A DNA stretch of 64,000 nucleotides from Zygnema cylindricum (lineage: Eukaryota > Streptophyta > Zygnematophyceae > Zygnematales > Zygnemataceae): the NCBI GenBank assembly GCA_037447655.1, contig JBBHKE010002640.1:422696-486695 (forward strand). The letters are read 5' to 3'. The position numbers and the translations under genes are program-made. Under the pieces are notes generated by a model. It was not told the DNA's origin and ran no database searches. It was given only the letters and a program-made list of their open reading frames with translations. Each line of letters begins with the position of its first letter. The stretch's first letter is position 1. Positions 41,691-53,817 of the stretch are shown piece after piece.

Positions 41691-42172
41691 GGCTACGGAA
41701 ATTCCAGTGACAACTCTACCCGAAGCGGAAGACGTGGTGGAAATTTATTCAAAATCAATGAACACGGGAGAAGCCGATATTGTTCGAAAGAACCCACAAT
41801 AACCATCTATTTCGGCCACAGATTTTGAGGGAGGAAGAAGAAGTAGCAAAAGATTGCAAGAAAAAGAGGTTAATAACACGGTAACAAAACTATCTCATCA
41901 AGATGAACCTCAGACTTATGGAGAGGCGATGACTTGTCCAGAAAGGAACTGCTTGAAGACAGCCATCAATGAGGAGATGGTCTCAATTATGGCAGCCGAT
42001 ACTTGGGAGCTAGTGGATTGTCCATCTAACCGAAAACCAATCGATTGTAAGTGGGTTTTCAAATTAAAACTGAACCCAGATAACATTATCGAGCGCTATA
42101 AGACCAGATTAGTGGCAAAGGGATTTATACAAAAGGAGGGAATTGACTAGGAGGAAACCTTTGCCCCGGAAA
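41691..42172 (+). pseudogene. RT N-terminal region of element A
   Basis: VNNTVTKLSHQDEPQTYGEA, ERNCLKTAINEEMVSIMAAD, TWELVDCPSNRKPIDCKWVF and RYKTRLVAKGFIQKEGID are the usual blocks before the copia polymerase core. A stop at 42148-42150 and a deletion at about 42170 remove the polymerase core including YVDD. Confidence 0.86.
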
Positions 42173-42987
42173 AATTTCAGATGGATAAAGCCAATAGTTG
42201 TACAACTCCAATAGAGTTAAAGAAAGGAAGTGAGGGGAGTGAGGATGAAGGAGTCATAGTATTAGATGAGGAATTAAGTCCTGAAGAACAGAAGTTCATG
42301 CAGACTATTCCTTACAGGCAAGTAGTGGGAAGCCTAATCTATTTTATGAATTGAACACGGCCGGATTTAGCTGCAGTTGTAGGAGTGCTGAGTAGTAGTC
42401 TAAATGCTCCCACTAAAAATGATTGGGAAGCAGCTAAGAGAGTCCTTAGATATTTGATAGGAACTAGGGATCTATAGTTGCATTTGGGTAAGGAGAATAC
42501 TCACATCACTACTTGAAGTGATGCCAGTTATGGTGATGCTCCGATGAGGAGATGTACTTCAGGATACATATTATATGTGGGTAATGGGCTTGTTGTTGGA
42601 GTAGCTAACAGCAAAAGGTTATTGCTCAGTCCACCATGGAGGGTGAGTATATGGCATCATGCTCTGCTGTAAAAGAATTGATGTGGGTCAAGTCTTTGCT
42701 TGGTAAGCTTGATTACCTTAAGAGTGGTGTGCAGAAAAGTTTTTGTGATAATCAGGCTGCAATCGCTATTTCAGCCAATCCTAAACATCATTTTAAAGCC
42801 AAACACATGGACTTTAGGCTTAGCTTTGTTAAGAGAAAGTAGAAAACAAAATAATCAGTTTAGAGTACCGACCAGATAGCGAGTAGGTAGAAGATATGAT
42901 GACCAAACCTGTGCCTTCCCCTAAGCTAAATTTATGCAGGGAGAAGTGTGGTCTGATATTAAAATTTGACTAGAAAATAAAGGGAGA
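42173..42987 (+). pseudogene. RNase H of element A after RT-core deletion
   Basis: It resumes at KFQMDKANSCTTPIELKKGS, then FMQTIPYRQVVGSLIYFMN, LNAPTKNDWEAAKRVLRYLI. TGA at 42514-42516 replaces the Trp before SDASY. Then MEGEYMASCSAVKELMWVKS and FCDNQAAIAISANPKHHF. It ends with a damaged polypurine tract AAAATAAAGGGAGAG. It is continuous with LTR 17. Confidence 0.87.
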
Positions 42988-44047
42988 GTAAAAATTGATG
43001 GTTTTTTTAGTATTTTCTAGGTCTAAAATGAAATGTATAAAGAAGTTGAGGCTGTGTGCCTCTAACTTCTCTCTCCAGATCCCACACTTGTTGCAGTCAC
43101 TGAGAAGTTGGAGAGGAAGCTAAAGCCATGGCTACCTAGGCTATCCAGAGGTTTACGGGATATAGACTAGTTGATTTACGGATAGGTAGTTTATTTACTA
43201 AAAGGGGAGATGTCGAGTCCATGATTTGATCCTAGTACCTGCCGCCCGTTAAAGCCGCTGGTAGTGGGTAGACTTATCCATTAAATCTAGGACTAGAGTT
43301 ACATGCTTTAGGGTTTGTTAGATATTTAAATGTTACCACGTAGGAAAATTCATTTAACGGCAATTGTTTACGAGATACTTAGATTCAGTTATGTAAAAGT
43401 ACAGATTACGGTACGGATAAAAAACGAGTACCGCGCATTTGTTTTTTTAAACGAAACAAATACCGCGCAAGTATTTATGACAGCTACGATTGAAATCTGC
43501 ATTCAATCCGACGGTCGGGAAGAATGCCGAGATCGCGGAAGAAAATCTCGGCGGTTTGTGGTCATCGCCACATCGGATGACATGTGGCACAATTACATTG
43601 AATCGTGGCATCTTCGGGAATTACAAGATCGAATCCGGACATGTGTCGACATTTAGGCCATATCGTACAATATTCGTACAGAAAGTACACCGCCAGCAGT
43701 ACTTTTGTGTACGGCGGTGTAATATGATTTGTGCCGTACATCAGTAGATAGAGTTTAGAGAGAGATAGGACTTAGAGAAATTTGGTAGATAGGACCCTCT
43801 CTCCCAGAGAGCTTCTGTACAAATGGTCAACTTTGACCCTCTATAACTTACTGCTCAGAGAAGCAAATTCAGAGATTTTTTTTGCTATCGACTGAAGGGA
43901 GTCTTGCCTTCACAAAGGTGAAGGCAATCAAAGTTTTTGTCATTCGGGGTGGTATTTATTCTTGCTGAAACACAAAGGGGTCAGGGTTATCCTAGAGGCT
44001 TCTTGCAAGCTGTCCATTCTGAGGATCTATGGAGGTCTCAGAGTTGA
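42988..44047 (+). repeat. LTR 17 (3' LTR of element A)
   Basis: It starts TAAAAATTGATGG (the leading TG is lost) and ends CTCAGAGTTGA, about 1,060 bp. It is very like LTR 16 in the U3 hairpin, CCATGG, module (43200-43290) and promoter region. The gag start hairpin CTGAGGATCT-ATGG-AGGTCTCAG is intact near 44020-44042. No matching target duplication with the left flank AAATA is visible. Confidence 0.87.
43200..43290 (-). ncRNA. antisense tRNA-like module in LTR 17
   Basis: B-box GGATCAAATC and TTTT (AAAA at 43200-43203 on the plus strand) are kept; the T-stem has one mismatch and the outer stem is poor. It is an older or decayed version of the module in LTR 16. Confidence 0.42.
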
Positions 44048-45100
44048 CCATCTATAAAATGAAAAACCCTAGACTAGTCTACCCACAGACAACGCATGTG
44101 CTAAAGTTACAGATATTTTCTGTCGTTTTACTCAATAAATTAGAAAAAAAAAGAGAAAATCTGCAGCCGTACCAAAAAATTGAAATTACCACTGTACAAG
44201 TTGCGTTACTTCGAAACTTTATATGTACTAGAGTTTGTCGTCTAACGCGTTTCAACCCACTTTTACATCCTTCGAGCTCATCTTCAACCTTTATATAAAA
44301 TCACCTCGCGCCGTGGTTTTAAATAAAGCTCCATGAGGTGGGCGAATAGGCAGATGTTGTCACAGGTGTCGGAAGATTTTGACAATTTTTGAGCGCGGAG
44401 TACCAAAAAAAAACCCACTACACGTTTTTAACCTGTGAGTGAACTTTTTATGTGTGTTTTTTTTTGTACAGGGGTCGTGGAGGGGGTCTTGACCAACTTA
44501 CACCATTTCGCAAAAGCGTAGTTGGTGAAAACGCGTCTCTCTCTCCCTCTCCCACGACCGCGTATATCTCATAATTCTTGCAATTTAAAACGTTAATAAT
44601 GGTATCAAATGAAAGATCTCTAAAAAAGAATTTTATTGACTATGTTTGGGCGTATTTGATGGCAAGTATAGTGAGAAAATACTAAAAATCAAATTCGGGA
44701 AACCATGGCGGATATTTTATAATTTGTGACGTCGACGTTGTCATAATTTGAGTGTGACGTCAAAATGCCACAAACCCTAAACATCTACAATGTCAAAAGT
44801 AGTTAGACGTCTACAACCGTCGCTATTTTGTTAACGTCATCAATTGTCGCGAGTTTTGCAATCGTCTACAATATAGTTCAAAAGTAGGTGAAAGTAGGCC
44901 CATATAATATGCCTATTGTACGCAAAACATACAATATGATATTAAGACCCATGTTGTATTGGTTGCAAAATGAACAAAAAAACAGTAACAGGGTTGAGTT
45001 GCACATCAATCGATAGAGAATTAAACGTCATGTTTAAATTTTGAAAAACATTCGGACAATTATTTTTTTCTGTGAGTTTTGAGTTATTTTTTATTCAAAC
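44048..45100. other. anonymous AT-rich DNA
   Basis: No gene or repeat family was recognised. The phrases GTCTACAACCGTC and related words recur between 44750 and 45370, hinting at an old repeat. Confidence 0.35.
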
Positions 45101-45279
45101 CGTCAGATTTGGACGATCAGGCGGTCGCTGATCAAAGTAGCGATCAAGAACATCACATGAAAAGCCCATAACACAACTTACGATAGGACTATCGTCAGAT
45201 TTGGATGATCGGACGGTCGTTGATCAAAGTAGCGATCTAAGAAGATCACATGAGAAGCCCATAACACAACTTACGATAA
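45101..45279. repeat. tandem duplication, about 92 bp period
   Basis: CGTCAGATTTGGACGATCAG (45101) recurs at 45193 with the same following text up to ACAACTTACGATA. The two units differ at several positions, so the duplication is not recent. Confidence 0.7.
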
Positions 45280-45429
45280 AGGCGCCTGCGAAAGGCCTAC
45301 CATAAAAACGCCTACATTTGAACTATGGTCTACAACCGTCACAAATTACACCCACGTCTACATCCGTCACAATCTTAAGCAACGATTTCTTTTTAATAGG
45401 AATGCTGTGAAAGTAGTATGGGAGAGTCT

Positions 45430-45620
45430 TCGCTAAAAAATAAAGTTACAAGGCTGAAGTTTCGGCTACATGCGAAAGTGCCGTAAGGTCCATAGCCACG
45501 AAGATCATGGATGTGAACCGGGTCCCTTGGTGGAAGACTGGGAGGTCAGGAAGACCCCGCCGGTCATCGGCTACTGTAGTGTGCTACGCCGAAGGAAAGC
45601 CGCAGCTTGCGCCCGCTGAA
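45430..45620 (+). pseudogene. possible LINE C-terminal remnant
   Basis: A frame around 45490 reads KIMDVNRVPWWKTGRSGRPR, which resembles the basic GRPR tail common at the end of some non-LTR reverse transcriptases. The matching upstream domains are absent. This is a weak call based on one motif. Confidence 0.22.
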
Positions 45621-46853
45621 GTGCAATTGAGATGCGTGCAGTGACCGTACAATGTTACCACACATTTGTATGACGTGTGAATGCCTGATTGATTGCATAG
45701 AGCACTCGCTGGTGAAGCCCCTGAAGGACACGTAATATACCTTTATTATCGCGTGTCGATTTGGCGACAAATATTGTGTACGAAGAGTGCATAGAATCTA
45801 TCAGTCTTTTCCCAATTGTATGGAATACCGATGGTCCACAATTTTCACGCGGGACAAAATGATCTCAACGGTAAGCGAATCGGTCGTGTGCCAAAGGCAT
45901 GTCGATGCGTATTTAGTTATTCATGTCCTTTTGCGTAATTCTGTCCATACTCTATAACATGCGAAAACAGTTTTTGTCATACCAGAGACATCCGTCATTG
46001 GTTGATAACAAATCCAGGTGCAGGCGCTGGTACTGGCGCTGGTACTTTTTTTGACACACTGTGACGTGTCTCAAAGACCTATTTGCTTGTGGCAGGTGTC
46101 AATCACATTTAAGTTCCGGCGGATGTGTAGTAATAGATTTTGTTTCCAAAAACGTGATGGTACAACCAATCATAGTACGGATTCATGCAAGTACAGTCAT
46201 AGATGCTATGATATGACGTGTCCAGTCGTGTCCAATTTTTTGAAGTTCCGGCGGATCTGAGAGCTGTACGATCTACCGACAAATCTTTCTTCTTGTAAAA
46301 TTGGGAGGACGATCTGTTTTTTTGTGGTGGTCTTGAATATATGATGTGGAAAAGATGAGAACGGAAAAAGTAGATTGGCTGCCCGTGTGATAAAATATTT
46401 TCTTCGAAGACGGACTTCACAAGTGTAGATTTACCCCAATTTCTGCTAGTATATTTTTGCAATATTCATTATGACACGTAATCACTAGTCAGACTCGATC
46501 CTTGTGGTCCACAAAAAGGCAGTCCCTTTATTTCGGGAAATTGATTTTTGGCATGCGTCGTTTTGTACGCAAAAGTCAGCAGGCAAAAAATTGTACAATT
46601 TACGTACAAAGCCGTACATCTTCATGCATAAAGGTACGCGAACCTGCAGAACGAATCAGAAAACTTGACGGTAGCCGTTCTGACACACTTTCCGCAATTT
46701 CGCACAGGTGGGGCTTTGAAGTTTGAACCCTCGCCGTCAGGTTATTCCAACAAAGAGGATGCCAAGCGCAAACGTTATGGCGGAATTACGTGGCCAGGAT
46801 TTTTTAGAGTTAATAACACTGTTCGAAACTTTTTATGCCCAAAAATCATATGA
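45621..46853. other. anonymous DNA
   Basis: Nothing recognisable. Short GC-richer patches and frequent ACGTG and GTAC words, but no open frame with known blocks. Confidence 0.35.
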
Positions 46854-46855
46854 TA

Positions 46856-46930
46856 CACCGCGAATCGCTATTAGCGTATATAACGCTAATTCGATTCCCC
46901 TAAATTTTGACACAATTTCTTAAATGGAAT
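46856..46930 (+). repeat. left end of a TIR element
   Basis: TA followed by CACCGCGAATCGCTATTAGCG, then TATATAACGCTAATT and CCCTAAATTTTGACAC. The reverse complement of the right part of 61915-62414 has the same order of words. The right end of this copy was not located. Confidence 0.5.
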
Positions 46931-48400
46931 TAATAATTATATTTTGTTCTCACGCCTTTTAGAGTTCTGTTCCAATTAGCATTAATAACGAAAGTACACT
47001 GCGAGTTAAATAGTCTGGTGTACGGTCAGTGTATGACAGTACAAATTTGTACCCTTCTAAGTGTTAAAGTACACAAAATGATTTAACATTACCACGCACG
47101 CATGTGAATGTGCGCTCTTAAAAAGGGATGAAATCGGGTCGCCAAAAATAATGTTCGCACATTTTCGTCCGACAAACGCGTGGTCGACCGTGTGAACATA
47201 CGACTTGTGTACGATTTTTCAGATTTAGTACGAGTACCTATATTAGTGTAAGCATCTTTATGGCGATTATACTTTTATTGGAAAAACCCAAATTAGGGTG
47301 CGTCTCCATGTACTTGAAACTTAGAGAATTTACTTTGTTTTTTAGCGCAAATCCAGCGGACCCGAATTTCGGGTGTCCCTATGTGTATCAAACAAAGTTG
47401 TCACTTAAGGGCGTGACAATTGTATACGACGACAATGCTCGTGACAGATGTGTACAATCGTGATGACGCACGTTATTTTTTGTAACTGCTTGTGACGTCG
47501 CATGACTTTTCGTGACATTGTAGACGTAACGCCATCCAGCCAGGGCCGTTTCACAGATGAAGAAGATGCACTTTGCCTTTGTGTCTCTTGTCCGCTCGAC
47601 GTGAAATGGCATCGGATCTTGAGACCCCTAGCGAAATAAAATCTGTACCAGGCGCAAACGGACAAATCCAAACAAATTGTGTACTTTGCTTTGTCGTACA
47701 TGAGCGCAAACGGACAAAACATAGCGGATCGTACATTTTTCGTCGTCGCTTGAATTCTTTTTAATTTTTTTGAAAATTTTTTACACGTGCGACTACGTGT
47801 TTCTATTTGTTTTTCGAAAATTCTTTGCTTTAAAACACATCTTCACTGTGTTTTAAAGAAAAGTTTGAAGATGACGTTTTTTGGCGTGGCCGTGGGTCGA
47901 AGAAAAAAAAACAACAACATGTAGTACATCTTAAATTTGATGATGACACAAAATGTACTTCTCATTTTTTTTTTCTGTACGGTTGACACTTACGCGGTAC
48001 GGCTTTAAGTTTTACAGGAAAACGACAAAAAAAAAACCCTACGCACCCTTACAATAAATAAAAACTTAGAGTAAGGGTTTTTTTTATTTATTATTCTCAA
48101 TTATTGTTAATAACACTAATTTTTTTTTAGCTATTTATTTCTTGTCACTTATAGCGATTAGAGCTGTAGGGTTACAAAGTTATTTAACTACAACCTGCTA
48201 AGGCGCCTTGCACTAAACCACACCGCCCATTGTTATTAGCGTTAAACGATAATGTTAACAACAAATTATAATTAGTTATATAAAATTAGTGACACTGAAA
48301 CGTGGCAGAATATAGACCACATTCTTATTTCTTGTAAGTAACACTATCATTCTATCTTATAATCACTAAAAATAAATTATGACCTAATTAGTGTTATTAA
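46931..48400. other. anonymous DNA with strong hairpins
   Basis: No gene was recognised. CTTTAAAACACA (47828-47839) and TGTGTTTTAAAG (47847-47858) form a perfect 12-pair hairpin with a seven-base loop. Near 48040-48100, ACCCTTAC and GTAAGGGT flank an AT-rich inverted repeat. Part may be the interior of the TIR element starting at 46856. Confidence 0.4.
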
Positions 48401-49400
48401 TGTAAAAATTGATGGTTCTTTTAGTATTTTCTAGGTCTAAAATGAAATGCATAAAAAAAGCCGAGGCAATTTGCCTCTAACTCCTCTCTTCAACTCATAC
48501 ACTTATTGAAAGTTGGAGAGGAAGCTAGAGCCATGGCTGCCTATGCTATCCAGAGAATTACGGGTAGTAGATTAGTTGATATACGAGTAGAAGATTAGTT
48601 GATATACGAGAGCGAGTAGCTTTATCCATTAAGTCTAAGACTAGTGTTAGGTCATGTAGGGTTTGATAATTATATGAATGTTTCCACGTCAACTAATTCA
48701 TTTAACAGTAACTATCTACTGGATAAATAGATTCGGTTATGTAAAGTATGGATTAAGGTACGGAGAAGAAACAGGTACCGCGCATTTCTTTCGATAGCGA
48801 AATGAATACCGCGCATGTATTTATGACGGCTATGATTGAAATATGCATTTAATCAGACGACCGGAAAGAATGTCGAGATCGCGGAAGAGGATTTCAGCGG
48901 TTTGTGGTCATCGCCACATCGCATGACACGTGGCACCATGACATTGGATTTTGGCATCTCCAGGGATTACGGAAACAAATACGGATATGACATTTGTTGA
49001 CTTTTTGGCTATGTCGTACAATGTTCGTACAGAAAGTACACCGGCACCTGTACCTTTCTGTACAACATAGTAATATGATTGGTGCCGTACTTCAGTAGAT
49101 AGATTTTTAGAGAGAGATATGACTTAGAAAATTTTGGTAGATAAGACCCTCTCTCCCACAGAGCTTTTGTACAAAAGGTCAACTTTGACCCTCCATAACT
49201 TACTACACAGGGGAGCAAATTTAGAGATTCTATTTGCTATCGACTCAAGGGAGTCTTGCCTTCACACGGGTGCACGTGGTCACAGTTTTTGTCTGCCAAG
49301 GTGGCAGTTATTCTTGCTGAAACACAAAGGGGTCAGGGTTATCCTAGAGGCTACTTCCGAGCTGCCCTTTCTGAGGACCTATGGAGGTCTCAGAGTTGCA
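48401..49400 (+). repeat. LTR 18 (5' LTR of element B)
   Basis: TGTAAAAATTGATGG to CTCAGAGTTGCA, 1,000 bp. It pairs with LTR 21 (57949-59040); flanks ATTAA and ATTGA are a near-perfect target duplication. U3 hairpin and CCATGG are present, but the T-arm half of the tRNA-like module is deleted near 48605, making it the one copy without a B-box. G-box GACACGTGGC near 48925, GTAC cluster near 49015-49095, gag ATG at 49381. Confidence 0.9.
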
Positions 49401-50370
49401 GGTTATCGGCCCACCCTCTAGGGTACCCGTCTTTAATAGAACTGGCTTCATATACTTGGAAAGTATGATGACATGAGCTCTATGCGAGAAAAGGTTTTAG
49501 GGGATAGTTAGTGGAAGAGTGGGGCGTCCATCAAGTCTAGGCATCCCTCAAGGGTTTCGACGAGGCAGATCCACCAAGAAAGCAGATCCATCTCCAACTG
49601 AGGAGACAAAAGAAGGGGAGGTGGTGGACAAAGGAAAGGAGAAGGATACGACCACACCAATAACAACTGTTTCAACATTCATGTCACCTATTCCGAGGAA
49701 CGAGGAGAATGATACTGATACATGGGACTTCATTAATATGGCAGCAAAGCACTTCATTCTCCGCCATCTTACTTAAGGGCTTGCATCTCCTCATTTGCAA
49801 GTAGAGAGGGCATCCGATCTTTGGGTGGCTCTCATATAGATGTACCAAGTGGTATGATTCAGCAACAACGGTTGGCTGATCAGAAAAATTAAGGAGTATG
49901 TATACAAAAGGGGGAAGATGTTGGATTTTTGCAATGAGCTAGCTACACTTTTTATTGAACTAGAGAGTGCTGGAAAAGTATTTAGTGTAAAGGAAAAGGT
50001 TAAATGTTTACTGATGAAGTTACTTGATGAGTTCGAGAACGTCATCAACCTTGTGCAGGACTTGGCTGACTCAAGGTGGATAGGGAAAGAGTTAGGGATG
50101 ATTCTCGTTCAAGAGAATACGATTGAGATCCGAAGGGGAGGAAAGAGTGGGCAAGCCTTAGCAGCTGGGACGGATTGAAGGAAGAAGGATTCCCAAAAAC
50201 CTATCAGAAATTACGGAGGGGGGGGAGCACAAAAATCAGACCGACGAGTTCGGACCTAGGGCTCTTAAGGGTTTATGTCATTTTTGTAAGAAACCAGGGC
50301 ATTATATGGTGGAGTGCACAAAGCTGACCGAGCTTCGGTTAAAAGAGGGGCAGACCGGTGGAACCCTAAG
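49381..50370 (+). pseudogene. Gag of element B
   Basis: It starts at MEVSELQ in the LTR; the primer site (49401-49416) is GGTTATCGGCCCACCC, one base changed. Blocks RPSSLGIPQGFRRGRSTKKA, MAAKHFILRHLT, GGKMLDFCNELATLFIEL and GMILVQENTIEIRRGGKSGQ. The zinc knuckle reads LCHFCKKPGHYMVECTKLTE near 50277-50330. Stops at 49774 and elsewhere break it. Confidence 0.87.
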
Positions 50371-50790
50371 AGGAAAGAAAAAGCCCTTGTGACACAGGTA
50401 CATGAGGTGGAATCCGAAGACAATGATAATGAGCTCCTATTCGATGAGGAGTTGGAGGCGACAAACGAGGTCGAAATTCCACGAAAGCAAACATATTCCT
50501 TCGGTGGATTGAAAGGTGAAGCAGGCTGGATTGTAGATTCAAGTGTCTCTATGCACATGTGTAAGGATATACACCTATTCACTAAGATAAGAAAGGTTCC
50601 CACAGTAGAGATAGAGTACACGATGGCAGGATCTTCACAACTACTCTTGTAGGATTGGTAGATATCAAAGTTTTAGTAGAAAAAAAGACATCCATAGTTA
50701 CATTCTCCGATGTATTGGTTATTTTGGAGCTGAACAAAAACCTCATCTCTACGTCTGTATTAGATGATAAAGGTTTTGATACTAGCAATA
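50371..50790 (+). pseudogene. protease region of element B
   Basis: KKALVTQVHEVESEDNDNEL, EIPRKQTYSFGGLKGEAGWI, then VDSSVSMHMC: the DSGAS active site is DSSVS (Asp codon 50536-50538 kept, Gly to Ser and Ala to Val by transitions). A stop near 50650 precedes KVLVEKKTSIVTFSDVLVIL in another frame. Confidence 0.85.
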
Positions 50791-51900
50791 GAAAATGAGT
50801 CTTTACTGCTAGTTTTGAGGAGGAAGGTTATTTCACTGCTGAAAAAGGTAGCCAAGGGATGTTTAGGTTGATTTTAAGCAATGAAAAGAAGAAACTTTAT
50901 TATGTTGGTGTTCATGATATAATGTTGTGGCATAACAAGCTTGGGCATGTGAATCTAGATAAGTTAAAATAGATGAAATAGATGGGAGTGGTGGAAGGGA
51001 TTCAGTTCGGTGAGAGTGAGAATCTAAGTGATTGTAGTGGATGTGCTCAAGGTAGAACACACAGGTTACCCTTTCCCAAAACAGCCACCTATAAGGGAGA
51101 AAAAATTATAGACTTAGTACACACAGATATTGGGGGACCGGCCAGAGTGCCCTCACCGAGGGGGAAGAGATTTATGATGACTATCACTAATGATTGGTCT
51201 CGGTATACCAAGGTGTATTTTCTGAAAAACAAGTCAGAAGGTCAGGAATGTTTTAGATAATATAAAGCATGGAGCGAAAAACTCCATGAAACTCCAATCA
51301 AGAGAGTAAAGAGTGGCAATGATGGCGAGCATACTACTAACTAGTTTGAGGATTTTCTGAGGGAAGATGGAGTCCAACACCAAAAGATAGTACTAGAAAA
51401 CCTGGAAACAATTGGGGTAGCTGAACGATTAAATAGGACACTAAGTGATAGTGTTAGAAGAATGTTGTCGGATAAGAAGATAGGAAAAAGGTTTTGGGCA
51501 GAAGCAATGAACTATGTTAATTACCTCAAAAATAGAGTTCTTATTTCAACTATATAAGGTCAAACACCTTATGAGAGATAGACCGACCGGAAACTAGACA
51601 TATCTCACTTAAAGGTTTTCGGCAATCAAGTGTTCAGTCTAGATAAACATCGGTTTAATTGGAAGCTAAATCCTAAACGAAAACCGGAGTACTTATTAAA
51701 ATATGATGAGGATGTTAAAGGATATAGAGTTTATGATCTAAAAAGGGAAGATATAATCTTAGTAAAGCATATAGTAGTTATAGATGAAGGAAAGTCTGTG
51801 GATCCCTTCAAGTATACAAAGTCAGTAAAAATCAGATTTAAGTCACAAATTTCCGATGACTTTGACCTCCCTAACTATCCACGTTTTAGAAAAGATGGTA
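50791..51900 (+). pseudogene. integrase of element B
   Basis: WHNKLGHVNLDKLK, SDCSGCAQGRTHRLPFPK and VHTDIGGPARVPSPRGKRF (Trp to Gly in the usual DIWGP). The second core region reads RVKSGNDGEHTTN with Asp replaced by Gly. ETIGVAERLNRT keeps the third residue. LKVFGNQVFSLDKHRFNWKL and VKHIVVIDEGKSVDPFKYTK follow. Multiple stops. Not functional. Confidence 0.86.
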
Positions 51901-52727
51901 TTCTTACAGGTACAAATCAGAATGAAAAAGACTTAGCTGCAGAAACTTTAGTGACAACTCTACCCGAAGCGAAAGACGTGGTGGGAATTGATTCGGATCA
52001 AGGGACAGAGGAGAAGTCGAGATTGTTCGAAAGAACCCACAAGAACCATCTATTGCGACCACAAATTTTGAGGGAGGAAAGAGAAGTAGCAAAAGGTTGC
52101 AAGAAAAACAAGTTAATAACAAGGTAACAAAACTATCTCATCAAGATGAACCTCATACTTATGGAGAGGCGATGACTTGTCCAAAAAGAAACTGGTGGAA
52201 GACAACCATCAATGAAGAGATGGCCCCAATTATGGCACCGATACTTAGGAGTTGGTGGATTTTCCACCTAACCGAAAACCAATCGGTTGTAAGCGAGTGT
52301 TCAAATTTAGCTTGAACCCAGATAACACCATTGAGCATTACAAAGTCTGGTTAGTCGCAAAAAGATTTACACAAAAAGAAGGAATCGACTACGAGGAAAT
52401 ATTTGCCCCAGTCGTCAAATTTCCCTCTGTTCGCATACTTTTCAGTTTGGCAGCAGTGGAAGACATCGAGGTGCACCAGATGGACAACAAGACAACCTTT
52501 TTGCATTGAGAATTAAGAAAGGAGATCTTCATGCGTCAACCCGAAGGATTTGTGGAGGGACGAGAGAAGAGTAAGGTATGCCGGCTAATTAAATCTCTTG
52601 ATGGTTTCAAACAGGCGCCTCGACAGTGGAATAAGAAGCTTGATGAGTTTGATACCAGTGTAAGTTATATCGGGATCAGCTCAGATCACTCAATCTATGT
52701 TTTTGAAGATGATGAAAGTGTTATTTT
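51901..52727 (+). pseudogene. RT of element B, upstream of nested insertion
   Basis: KLSHQDEPHTYGEAMTCPKR, CKRVFKFSLNPDNTIEHYKV, QKEGIDYEEIFAPVVKFPSV, VHQMDNKTTFLH, KSLDGFKQAPRQWNKKLDEF and SSDHSIYVFEDDESVIFVEI. It stops just before YVDD because a 4.2 kb element is inserted at 52728. The polymerase motif itself lies on the other side at 56942. Confidence 0.88.
52723..52727. repeat. target-site duplication ATTTT (left)
   Basis: ATTTT before the TGTTGA start of LTR 19 is repeated exactly at 56927-56931 after the TTTCA end of LTR 20. This defines element N1 as 52728-56926. Confidence 0.92.
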
Positions 52728-52921
52728 TGTTGAAATTTATGTATTTTTTAGGTCTATATTGGAAAAAAAAATAGAGTGTTGAAAAAAGGTAATTAATTGT
52801 TCACTTCTATATTTTAGTTAGAATGTAAAGAGAGAGAAAGAAAGGACCAAAGGCAGGCCATGGCTGCTGCGTCATTTAGAAGGAGGCAGAATGAATTACA
52901 AGGTATTTTACTAGTTTTAGC

Positions 52922-53005
52922 AAAATAGTGCCTCTGGCCTGATTTGAACCGGATCTGCAGATTACTATGTCCACCCACCCTTATCCATTAAGGCACTAAC
53001 AAAAC
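52922..53005 (-). ncRNA. antisense tRNA-like module in LTR 19
   Basis: On the minus strand GTGCCTT (52990-52996) pairs with GAGGCAC (52928-52934) over seven bases (one wobble), enclosing A-box ATGGATAAGG and B-box GGTTCAAATC. TTTT follows (AAAA at 52922-52925). ATGGATAAGG and GTGCCT recall tRNA-Arg; the acceptor and D arms seem merged by a small deletion. Confidence 0.55.
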
Positions 53006-53786
53006 GATACACATGAAATATTCCACGTATATATATCTATTGGTCCAAAGGACTCATTCGCACCAAACAAACGAAAACGCGCATTAATCAATTTATGCAT
53101 GGAAGCGAATTGAAGCCGTATAAATACACTGATCAGACGGCCACCATTACAGCCCCCACCCCCAATAAGCTTTCGGCGGCCTTTGGTGATAACCTCACGC
53201 GGTGCCACGTGGCGACACATTATTTGATATCGGAGAAGATGGGAGGAGGAACCATGGCTCCCAATATGGCAAATGTCACCTTGTAAACCATGTCGTACAT
53301 TAGCCGTACAATAAGTACATCACCCATCGTACCTTCTTGTACTATATAGTGTTCTTATTGTACTAGGGTTTAGTAGTAGGTAGTCGTGAGTAGGCAGACC
53401 AAGACTTAGTGATATTTAGGTACCTCTCTCTAAGAGAGCTTGTAACTATAAAGGTAATCTTTGACCAGCCATAACTTACTGCTCAAGGGAACAAATTGAG
53501 TGAATCTTTTTGCTGCACACTCAGGGGAGTTTAAGCTACACATGGGTGTAGTTAGTAAAATTTTTTACCTACCTGGGTGTCTACATTTCTAAAGGAAATT
53601 CAAAGTGGGGAATGTTATCCAAAACACATATTTTTTCTTGGCATTCTATGGGGGAATTGATCACATAGAAAGTCTTCTTTCTCAAGGGTGAAGTTGTAAT
53701 AGGGTTCTAATTGTCAAGGGGTCAATCATTTGGGTTTATGTAAACTTGGAGTCGGCACTATCTAGATTAGCTTTTTTGGATCTGCG

Positions 53787-53817
53787 AATTCTGTGTGGCA
53801 ATGGAGCCCATAGAATT
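53787..53817 (+). promoter_or_regulatory. gag start-codon hairpin of LTR 19
   Basis: AATTCTGTG (53787-53795) pairs with CATAGAATT (53809-53817), and inside it GGC (53797-53799) pairs with GCC (53806-53808). The ATG at 53801-53803 is in the six-base loop. Confidence 0.65.

Noticed and set aside
48040-48100. Telomere-like AAACCCT words
   Set aside because: Only isolated copies next to an AT-rich inverted repeat; no tandem array.
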